Assembly (NCBI GenBank): GCA_017417385.1
Contig: JAFPZF010000003.1
Coordinates: forward strand, 1-64,000
Reading direction: 5' to 3'
Length of the DNA stretch: 64,000 nucleotides
Origin: Bacteroidales bacterium
Lineage (GTDB): Bacteria; Bacteroidota; Bacteroidia; Bacteroidales; Marinilabiliaceae
In this document: one piece after another, positions 17,248 to 24,158 of the stretch
Layout: every line of letters starts with the position of its first letter
How positions within the stretch are numbered: position 1 is the stretch's first letter
Position numbers and translations under genes: made by a program
Notes under the pieces: model-generated
What the model was told of the DNA's origin: nothing
The model's database searches: none
Seen by the model: only the letters and a program-made list of their open reading frames with translations

Positions 17248-17614
17248 GTATAAATTAGGAATTGGCAATTAGGGGTCGGAGGTGGGTGAAGTTAACATAA
17301 GAGTGGAAGGGGCTAATGCAAGTCTAACCCAATTAGGAATGAGCAATTAGGAATGAGGGGGGCGTTGACGTCATAGAAGATATTGGGAGTAGACAAAAAT
17401 AGGAGCAGGGGTGGAGACGGGAGTGGCAAAGGACGCGGAGAGGGGCGGAAAAGTGGGAGAAACGTGACATAAAAAGCGTCGGGAAGAGAGAGAAAAGATA
17501 GGTGAGACACTTAAAAACAGTCCGGAAAGGTCGTAAGAGGTCGGGGGTTGAGGATAATGGAAAAGAAAAAAATGTATTTTTGTAAAATAGGATAAGAAAA
17601 AATAATCATTAGAC
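17248..17614. other. Gene-free stretch before ilvE
   Basis: Holds AATTAGGAATTGG-type dispersed repeats (17254-17275, 17331-17355), the word CTAATGCAAGTCTAAC (17312-17327) that resembles words around the two membrane genes at 0.5-1.8 kb, and purine-rich sequence. A -7 box TATTTTTG at 17575-17582 is the likely ilvE promoter; a TTG at 17548-17550 is rather far upstream (24 bases) for its partner. Confidence 0.45.
17575..17582 (+). promoter_or_regulatory. Likely -7 box of the ilvE operon
   Basis: TATTTTTG matches TAnnTTTG 32 bases before the ATG. The upstream partner is weak. Confidence 0.45.
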
Positions 17615-18640
17615 ATGGAGCAGAACAAGATAGACTGGAACACGCTTGGGTTCGGCTATATGAAGGCTGACTACAACGTCCGTTGTTATTACAGGGACGG
17701 CAAGTGGGGTGAGATAGAGATAAGCTCGGAGGAGCAGGTGACGATCCACATGGCGTCGACGTGTCTACATTATGGACAGGAGGCATTTGAGGGCATGAAG
17801 GCCTTCTGGGGCAAGGATGGCAAGATCAGGGTGTTCAGGATGGACGAGAATGCGAAGCGACTCCAGCACACGAGCGACGGCATCATGATGGCGAAGTTGC
17901 CAATCGAGAAGTTCGAGGAGGCAGTCAGGAAGGTCATCAAGCTCAACGAGCGTTTCGTGCCGCCATACGAGTCGGGTTGTTCACTTTACATACGCCCATT
18001 GTTGATAGGCATCTCTCCGCGTATCGGTGTCGGACCGTCGACAGAGTATCTGTTCCTCATATTCGTACAGCCAGTCGGTCCGTACTTCAAGGACGGATTC
18101 AAGGCGACACCGGTGGTCATCTTGCGACAGTATGACAGGGCTGCGCCACTCGGCACAGGTACGTACAAGGTCGGCGGCAACTATGCGGCGAGCCTTGTCC
18201 CGGGACACATAGGACACGAGAAGGGATATTCAGCAGTCCTGTATCTCGATGCGAAGCAGAAGAAGTATGTCGATGAGTGCGGTCCGGCTAACTTCTTTGG
18301 CATCAAGAATAACACGTACGTCACGCCGAAGTCGACGTCTATCCTGCCGAGCATCACGAACATGAGCTTGCAGCAGATAGCAGCGGACATGGGCATGACA
18401 GTCGAGAGGAGGCAGATACCAGAGGAGGAGCTTGCGACATTCGAGGAGGCCGGCGAGTGCGGCACGGCAGCAGTCGTCAGCCCGATCTCTAAGGTCGATG
18501 ACCTCGACCTCGGGAAGACATACGAGTATTGCAAGGACGGGAAGCCAGGGCCAGTATGTACCGCGTTGTATAACAAGCTGAGGGCTATCCAGTATGGCGA
18601 CGAGCCGGATACACACGGATGGGTAACAATCATCGATTAA
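17615..18640 (+). CDS. ilvE: Branched-chain amino acid aminotransferase
   Basis: A 341-residue PLP-dependent fold-type IV transaminase, last step of leucine, isoleucine and valine synthesis (and first step of breakdown). The words YGQEAFEGMKAF (about 53-64), YIRPLLIG, GTYKVGGNYAASL (PLP lysine about 186) and ECGTAAVVSPI are characteristic of the bacterial BCAT group. The length is normal. It is followed after 3 bases by a nitroreductase gene, so the two are co-transcribed. Confidence 0.93.
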   Translation: MEQNKIDWNTLGFGYMKADYNVRCYYRDGKWGEIEISSEEQVTIHMASTCLHYGQEAFEGMKAFWGKDGKIRVFRMDENAKRLQHTSDGIMMAKLPIEKFEEAVRKVIKLNERFVPPYESGCSLYIRPLLIGISPRIGVGPSTEYLFLIFVQPVGPYFKDGFKATPVVILRQYDRAAPLGTGTYKVGGNYAASLVPGHIGHEKGYSAVLYLDAKQKKYVDECGPANFFGIKNNTYVTPKSTSILPSITNMSLQQIAADMGMTVERRQIPEEELATFEEAGECGTAAVVSPISKVDDLDLGKTYEYCKDGKPGPVCTALYNKLRAIQYGDEPDTHGWVTIID

Positions 18641-18643
18641 GCA

Positions 18644-19255
18644 ATGAGGTTAGCAATCTGTGTAGCAGCAATCGGGATGGCGATGATGAGCAGTTGCGGT
18701 ACGGCGGAGACGCAGAGCGTAGACAAGGCCAGTGTCGTCATAGAGAACATTATGACGCGCAAGAGCGTCAGGGCGTATGACGGCAGGGAAGTCGAGCCGA
18801 AGGTCGTAGAGACGTTGCTCAGGGCAGGTATGGCGGCACCGACCGCCATGAACAGGCAGCCGTGGGACTTCGTAGCCGTCACCGACAAGGAAGTGCTGGA
18901 GAAGCTGGCGGCAGAGCCTGCGCTAAGCAGGGCGCCGGTCAGCAAGAACTGTCCGCTCGTGATAGTAGTCTGCGGGAACATGGAGAAGGCAGCCGAAGGC
19001 AAGGGCCAGGAGTATTGGATCCACGACACGTCTGCGGCGACCGAGAACATATTACTTGCGGCTCATGCCATGGGTCTTGGGGCGGTATGGTGTGCGGGTC
19101 AGCCGAACGAGGACAGGATAGAGGCACTCAGGAACGTGCTCGGGCTCCCGAGCTACGTCACGCCACTGAACCTCATCTGCATAGGGTATCCGGCAGAGGA
19201 GCCTGCGGTGAAGGATAAGTGGAAGGAGGAGAATGTCCACTATAACAAATGGTAG
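18644..19255 (+). CDS. Nitroreductase-family protein with lipoprotein signal
   Basis: A 203-residue FMN-dependent nitroreductase-fold protein. The start MRLAICVAAIGMAMMSSC is a lipoprotein signal with Cys18. The enzyme part has the family's words: IMTRKSVRAYDGREV (about 36-50, FMN phosphate contacts), AAPTAMNRQPWDFV (about 64-78), AATENILLAAHAMGLGAVWC (about 126-145) and CIGYPAEEP near the end. Most relatives are cytoplasmic NAD(P)H enzymes. Here the predicted export raises the question of the electron donor. It is coupled to ilvE with a 3-base gap. A hairpin element directly abuts its stop codon and may terminate transcription. Confidence 0.85.
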   Translation: MRLAICVAAIGMAMMSSCGTAETQSVDKASVVIENIMTRKSVRAYDGREVEPKVVETLLRAGMAAPTAMNRQPWDFVAVTDKEVLEKLAAEPALSRAPVSKNCPLVIVVCGNMEKAAEGKGQEYWIHDTSAATENILLAAHAMGLGAVWCAGQPNEDRIEALRNVLGLPSYVTPLNLICIGYPAEEPAVKDKWKEENVHYNKW

Positions 19256-19383
19256 AGTGTGACTTCTAAAAGCGGCTTATTTCTTCGTTGCAAGTAGATT
19301 TTGAAATCCTCATGTAGGTCACTACACTCCGGTGTTCAAAATCATCTTGCGCCTTGAAAAATCTCGCTTTTAGAAGCCACACT
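19256..19383. repeat. Hairpin element A1 with 19-bp inverted ends
   Basis: AGTGTGACTTCTAAAAGCG (19256-19274) and CGCTTTTAGAAGCCACACT (19365-19383) are inverted copies matching at 18 of 19 positions. Inside, GATTTTGAA (19297-19305) pairs with TTCAAAATC (19335-19343). It begins at the base after the nitroreductase stop. The inner variable hairpin seen in other copies is missing. Confidence 0.85.
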
Positions 19384-19607
19384 GGCACGAGTGAAGCGGC
19401 TTATTTCTGCGTTGCAAGTAGATTTTGAAATCCTCATGTAGCTGCGCTGACCTTTCTCACGCTCGGCAATTGGAGCAAGCTCCATTGACTAGAGTCTTAC
19501 TTTCTCACGCTCAGCATAACGAGCAAGCTCGTTCTGCATTCGCTTAATCGAAAGTATGCTCTCACTTAATCGCACAAGTGAAAAATCTCGCTTTTAGAAG
19601 CCACACT
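19384..19607. repeat. Hairpin element A2 (tandem partner of A1)
   Basis: The right end of A1 is repeated exactly 224 bases further on (19589-19607), making a tandem unit. It holds a truncated hairpin (19451-19487, GGAGCAAGCTCC) and a complete one (19498-19556) with outer stem TACTTTC/GAAAGTA and inner palindrome AACGAGCAAGCTCGTT. A further partial left end follows to about 19640. Confidence 0.8.
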
Positions 19608-19674
19608 GGCACGAGTGAAGCGGCTTATTTCTGCGATAACACAAGACATAAGCAGAGAATAACAGATAATAGAT

Positions 19675-19706
19675 TAGGGCATCGGAAGTAGTATTCCGGT
19701 GCCCTA
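19675..19706. terminator. Terminator hairpin after the TPR/protease gene
   Basis: TAGGGCATCGGAA pairs with TTCCGGTGCCCTA (one T-G wobble), close behind the stop codon of the minus-strand gene at 19727. A TTTTC tract lies on its plus-strand side, so it can also stop plus-strand transcription. Confidence 0.65.
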
Positions 19707-19726
19707 GTCTTTTCTATGACAGGAAG

Positions 19727-21811
19727 CTATTCGCGGTAGTGAATACGGAGGAGTTTAGCGTCGTTGTCGATCTCGATACGGCCGAGACGTTGCATGACAG
19801 TCTGACCGAGGAGGAGTGGGGCGCGCTGACTCTTGACGACGCTTGCGCGGATGTTGCGGAGAGACATATCACCGAACTTAATATTGCGGAGGACGATAAT
19901 CGTACCTTCAGATATTTCGCCGTTGGCATTGAGGTAGTACTGCTTGCCGCTGATGTCAGACTCGTTGAGGTAGCCGTTCTTGAGCATGAAAGTAGCCTCG
20001 ACAGTGCTGATAGAGACGTCGGAGGCGCCAGTGTCGAAGATAAAGTGGAGCGGGAGACCGTTGATCTCACACTTAACCTTGGCGAGGTTGCCAGCCTCCT
20101 TGGAGAAAGGAATCTCAGCGACCTTGAGTTCACCCTTTTGTGTGTCGGAGCCGTTGGCAGAGGCGTCGGAAGACAATTTCGGCTCGAACTCCGAGAGGAG
20201 CTGTTCGAATTCAGGGAGGGCCTTAATATTGTCGAGGTCGAAGTCGCTCCTTAGGTGGGCGAAGCCCTTGTAGCCGTTCTCGAGGGAGGAGCGGAGATGC
20301 GTCAGCGCCTTAGGCGCGTCGTTCATAAGCGAGTAGAGGCAGGCAGCGTCGTACTCGTCGCCACTACGGTTAGTCGTCTTATTGAGGATGTCCGTCATCA
20401 TCTCCTCAGCCTGCTTGTGGTTGCCGAGATAGAAGTGGGCATACATAGCGCTAATCTTGTCGCCCTCGTCGGAGAGGGAGTTCTTCTCGTAGATTTCGAG
20501 CACCTTCTTGTAGTCCTGGAGGGCCATAGACTTCTCGCCGAGGCGGTTGTAGACCGAGCCACGAGTCAGGTAGTATTGTCCGTTGTCTGGTTCGAGGTCG
20601 ATAGCAGCGGTAAGGTCGGCGACGGCGTCGAGAGCCTTATCGTTTAACTGTTCGAACGAAGCGCGCTGATAGTAGCTATCGGAGTTGTTTGGGGCCAGTT
20701 CGACACACTTGTTGAGGTCGGCGAGTTCGAGTTTCTTGTCGCCTAGCTCTCTGGCGATATAGGAGCGGACCGAGAAGGAGTAGTACTGCGTAGAGTCGAG
20801 ATCTACAGCCTTGTTGGCGTAGCTGAGGGCAGTGTTGAAGTCTCCCAACTTGTAGTAGTTGGACGCCAGTCTACGGAGGAGGGTGGGGTTTTCGCCTCCT
20901 ACCTCGATAGCCTTCAAGAAGTTCTCGTTGCTTTCAGAGAAGCGGTTCATGTCGGAGAGCACGCTGGCCATGACGTGGAACCAGAGTGGGTTGTTAGGCT
21001 GAGCCTTCTGGCGTGCGAGGAGTTTGATATTGACGAGAGTGAAAGACGAGTCGGCGACTGCTTTGATAAGGCTGATACCTTTCGCGTAGCTGTTGTTGTT
21101 CTCGATATAGGCGAAGGCGTCGTCGAGAGCGTCGTTGTATTTAGCGAGCTTGAGACGGCAGGAGCTACGGTTTAGGAGAGTCAAGGCGTTGTTAGGGTCG
21201 AGGGAGTTGGCGTAGTTGAGTTCCTTTTCAGCCTCGGCGAACCTATTGAGATGATAGAGGGCGTTAGCCTTCTTAGCGTAGCCTTCGGCCTTGAGAGGTG
21301 AGATTTTGATAGCCTTCTCAGCGCAGTCGAGGGCTAAGTCGTAAAGCTTTTTCGAGGCGTAGTAGTAGGATTTCTCAAGCAGACCTTCAGAGTTATGTGG
21401 TGCTATACTGATAGCCTTTTCGATGTCGGCGAGTCGTTCGGAATCCTTGTCCATAACACCGTAGATATTAGCGCGGAGAATATAAGACTGGAGGAGACCC
21501 GACTTCTTTTCGTCGCCCCTTTTCTTGGAGAAGAACTTAATAGCGTTGTTAGTTTCAGTCAGAGCGTCACCGTATTTCTTTTTGAGAACATGAACAAGGG
21601 CAAGGTAGTAGTGGGCCTCGGCGTTAGCGGGGTTGGAGGACAGTTCGTTGGAGAACATCTTCTCAGCCTCGGCATAGTTTTGGAGGTTGTAGAGCTCGAC
21701 TCCGCGCTTAAAGTAGTAACTCTGCGAGTCGTTGTTTTTTTGAGCTAGTGCGAATCCAGGCATAAGCGCAAGGGCGAGGACCGCGATGCAGGATATAATC
21801 AGCTTAATCAT
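19727..21811 (-). CDS. Exported TPR protein with C-terminal retropepsin-like aspartic protease domain
   Basis: A 694-residue protein. The signal peptide (MIKLIISCIAVLALALMPGFALAQ) is followed by about 520 residues of tetratricopeptide repeats (units such as AEAHYYLALVHVLKKKYGDA, and NNALTLLNRSSCRLKLAKYN). A final 110-residue domain of the clan AA (retropepsin-like) type follows, with the active-site word FDTGASDVSIS (Asp593) and a second cue LLLGQTVMQRLG. Such domains work as dimers with one Asp from each chain. ATG 21811 is chosen; the longer frame starts with TTG. It is 25 bases after the second TPR gene and probably co-transcribed with it. It likely acts in the periplasm or envelope; substrate unknown. 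Confidence 0.82.
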   Translation of the reverse strand: MIKLIISCIAVLALALMPGFALAQKNNDSQSYYFKRGVELYNLQNYAEAEKMFSNELSSNPANAEAHYYLALVHVLKKKYGDALTETNNAIKFFSKKRGDEKKSGLLQSYILRANIYGVMDKDSERLADIEKAISIAPHNSEGLLEKSYYYASKKLYDLALDCAEKAIKISPLKAEGYAKKANALYHLNRFAEAEKELNYANSLDPNNALTLLNRSSCRLKLAKYNDALDDAFAYIENNNSYAKGISLIKAVADSSFTLVNIKLLARQKAQPNNPLWFHVMASVLSDMNRFSESNENFLKAIEVGGENPTLLRRLASNYYKLGDFNTALSYANKAVDLDSTQYYSFSVRSYIARELGDKKLELADLNKCVELAPNNSDSYYQRASFEQLNDKALDAVADLTAAIDLEPDNGQYYLTRGSVYNRLGEKSMALQDYKKVLEIYEKNSLSDEGDKISAMYAHFYLGNHKQAEEMMTDILNKTTNRSGDEYDAACLYSLMNDAPKALTHLRSSLENGYKGFAHLRSDFDLDNIKALPEFEQLLSEFEPKLSSDASANGSDTQKGELKVAEIPFSKEAGNLAKVKCEINGLPLHFIFDTGASDVSISTVEATFMLKNGYLNESDISGKQYYLNANGEISEGTIIVLRNIKFGDMSLRNIRASVVKSQRAPLLLGQTVMQRLGRIEIDNDAKLLRIHYRE

Positions 21812-21836
21812 GATAAACAAAAGATTTTAAAGAAGG

Positions 21837-23510
21837 TTAGTCGTTGTTAGAAAGATACAGATTACACTTCAGTTTGATAGAGTTGACGAGCCTCTTGAAG
21901 TCCGGCAAGTCGGCGAGAGGCTGGAATTCGGCTTCTTGTTCGAGGATGGTGAAGTTGTTGAAGCCAGCGTCGACGGCGCGGGAGATAAAGTCGAGAGCCT
22001 TCGCAGAGTCTCCGAGGATAGCGTAGGAGGCAGCGCTGTTTATCAGGTCATAACGGTAGCGATTAGCATTCGGGCAATGCTCTTTGAGCACGCCGTCTAC
22101 GCAGAGGTCAACGTTTTTAGAGTCTCCGAGGAAGGCGTAGGCTTTGGCTCGTCTCCGATAATCGTCGGCATCAGAGAGTTTCAGGATCGATTCAGCCTCG
22201 GAGCGAGTCAGGGCAGTGTCGGAAGAATGGAAGGCGACGTACGCGCTGACTTGGAGGTAGCTGAGGTCGTCAGGCTTGAGAAGTCGAGCGATGTCTATAT
22301 ACCTACGAGCCTTGTCGAGGTCGTGGACAGAGGCGAAGGTCGAGGCTGTGGCGATCTCATAGTAGACTTCGGCACTGTCGGGCTTTTCGTCCAGCGCACG
22401 TTCGGAGGCGGAGATATATTCGGAGAAGCGGCCTTTGAAGCTCAAAATCAGATTGTGGAGTAAGGCTGCCGCCATCTTGTCGTCTTTGGAGGTGTAGTCG
22501 TCGCGGAGCGCCTTTTCAGCCTTGTCGAAGTCACGTTCCTCGATGTAAGTCCATGCGATTTCAAGAGGTAGTTTGTTGCTCATCTTGTTGAGCTTCTCTC
22601 TTGCAGCCTTGTAGTTGCCGCGTTTCCGTTCCATTTCCGCGCTGATTCGCAGGAAGGAGTCGCGCGACTTGTCAGACGGGTTAGTTTTCGAGGGCTGAGG
22701 CGTCTTAGCGTCGAGAATGTCGATGATAGCGTCGCACTTGTCGAAGGGGAGACTGTCGACAACCGAGCTGTAGAGATAGTCAAACTCGGGGGCGTCGTTC
22801 TTGATAAGGTCGATGATAGCGTCTGCGGCGTCGGTCGGCCTATCAGCCTTGACAGCGGCGTTGAAGAGAAGGTTGTAAGGCCTATCCAGCTCATTGTCGA
22901 TAGGGCCTACGGCGATAGCCTTTTTAGCGTAGTCGATGGCGGCGTTGTAGTCGTGCTGGCGATATTTGATTTCGCCGAGAGCGAAGAGGAACCATTTAGT
23001 AGCGTCAGGGACCTTAGCTTTCTTAGCCTTGGCGAGAGCGGAGAGGAAGTCCTTCTCGGCGGCTGGGAGGTCCTTCTTTTTTTTCATGAAGAAGGTAGCA
23101 CGGTCATTGAGGGCGTCGTAGCCGTCGTCGATTTTAACAGCGGAGTTGAGGAGGTCGAGGGCGCCGGAGGTGTTGTCGACGAGGAGCATAAGTCCGGCGA
23201 GGCAGCAGCTGGAAAGGGCGATGATACGCTTGGAGCGGCCGTAGCGAAGAGCTCTCTTGAAGGAGTCAGCGGCGTTGGCGTTGAGGTTGTATTTCTCGTA
23301 GATGACGCCGAGCCAGTAGTAAGCCTCGGCGTTGTCGGGGTGCTTGGTGGTCTCCAGGCTGAGTAAGTTGTAAGCCATGTTGTCGTTGCCCTTGTTGAGA
23401 GCCTCGAGACCGAGCTGGAATTCATAGGAATTCGAGTAGGCTTGCGCGGAAGCGAGGGAGCTTAGGGCTATGAATATGGTGAGGAGAATTGGTCTCAGTC
23501 TAATAGTCAT
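21837..23510 (-). CDS. Exported TPR protein
   Basis: A 557-residue protein with a signal peptide (MTIRLRPILLTIFIALSSLASAQA) and tetratricopeptide repeats over most of its length. It shares layout and phrasing with the downstream gene (NAEAYYWLGVIYEKYNLNAN at about 50, and C-terminal FQPLADLPDFKRLVNSIK versus the neighbour's IKALPEFEQLLSEF). It lacks the protease domain, so it may be a paralogue without it or a scaffold partner. ATG 23510 is chosen for the signal peptide. A minus-strand TATTTTTG (complement of 23517-23524) lies very close to the start and could be its -7 box. Function unknown beyond protein-protein contacts in the envelope. Confidence 0.8.
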   Translation of the reverse strand: MTIRLRPILLTIFIALSSLASAQAYSNSYEFQLGLEALNKGNDNMAYNLLSLETTKHPDNAEAYYWLGVIYEKYNLNANAADSFKRALRYGRSKRIIALSSCCLAGLMLLVDNTSGALDLLNSAVKIDDGYDALNDRATFFMKKKKDLPAAEKDFLSALAKAKKAKVPDATKWFLFALGEIKYRQHDYNAAIDYAKKAIAVGPIDNELDRPYNLLFNAAVKADRPTDAADAIIDLIKNDAPEFDYLYSSVVDSLPFDKCDAIIDILDAKTPQPSKTNPSDKSRDSFLRISAEMERKRGNYKAAREKLNKMSNKLPLEIAWTYIEERDFDKAEKALRDDYTSKDDKMAAALLHNLILSFKGRFSEYISASERALDEKPDSAEVYYEIATASTFASVHDLDKARRYIDIARLLKPDDLSYLQVSAYVAFHSSDTALTRSEAESILKLSDADDYRRRAKAYAFLGDSKNVDLCVDGVLKEHCPNANRYRYDLINSAASYAILGDSAKALDFISRAVDAGFNNFTILEQEAEFQPLADLPDFKRLVNSIKLKCNLYLSNND

Positions 23511-23630
23511 GATATACAAAAATATACGCCATTCATTTATACGATATGATCCTTGTTTTGTTGCATTCATAGTTATAACGGAGAAGGTAACCGTTTATTG
23601 TTGCGGAATTCGGGAAGTAGGGGGCAATTC

Positions 23631-23683
23631 AATTAGCAATGAGGAATTAGCAATGAGGAATTAGCAATGAGGAATTAGCAATG
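23631..23683. repeat. 14-bp tandem repeat, 3.8 units
   Basis: The unit AATTAGCAATGAGG is repeated exactly at 23631, 23645 and 23659 with a partial fourth copy at 23673. Related words are scattered in other gaps (290-310, 1955-1985, 2061-2090, 17254-17275, 17331-17355). Confidence 0.95.
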
Positions 23684-23704
23684 TGCAATTGTCGGAGTTG
23701 TCGG

Positions 23705-23891
23705 ACTGGCGGGAGGGAACGGAGGAGGAAGAGAAGAGGAGGGGGGGAGAGAAAGGGGAAGGAAGATGGAGAGAAAATGAGGAGGGGACGGAGAAGTAAG
23801 GTGGGGAAGAATAGAAGGAGGAGAGAAGGAGTGATAAAAGAAGGGCGGGGCAGAGGAGGGGAGGGCGAGCAGAAGAGGGCAGAAAGAGGAA
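23705..23891. other. Long purine-rich tract
   Basis: Almost 190 bases of the plus strand are G or A with only scattered pyrimidines. No gene is seen. It lies between the minus-strand TPR gene and hairpin element B. Confidence 0.85.
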
Positions 23892-23930
23892 ACATTTTAT
23901 AATTATATACGTAAAAAGAGATTTGTAGAA

Positions 23931-24124
23931 GGGAGCTCCTATAAATTGCTTTTTCTGCGTCATACTCTCTTTTGAAATCCACATGTAGCTGCGTTGACTT
24001 TTCTCACGCTCGGCAGATTTCAAGCAAGCTTGATCTGCACTCGCTTAATCGAAAAGTTGTCTCCAGTACACGGCGGTATTCAAAAGCTCGTAAGCCTGGA
24101 AAAACCTAATTTCTAGAAGTCCCC
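23931..24124. repeat. Hairpin element B with inverted ends
   Basis: The ends GGGAGCTCCTATAAATT and AATTTCTAGAAGTCCCC pair at 13 of 17 positions. Nested inside are CTTTTGAA/TTCAAAAG (23969-23976 with 24079-24086), ACTTTTC/GAAAAGT (23997-24003 with 24051-24057) and an inner TCAAGCAAGCTTGA palindrome. It ends 34 bases before the LRR gene. Confidence 0.8.
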
Positions 24125-24158
24125 ATAAAACTATATGGAATAGAAGCAAAACAACGCG

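Noticed and set aside
23681-24023. Frames through the purine-rich tract on either strand
   Set aside because: Their translations are Arg/Gly/Glu- or Pro/Ser/Leu-only low-complexity products of the biased tract.
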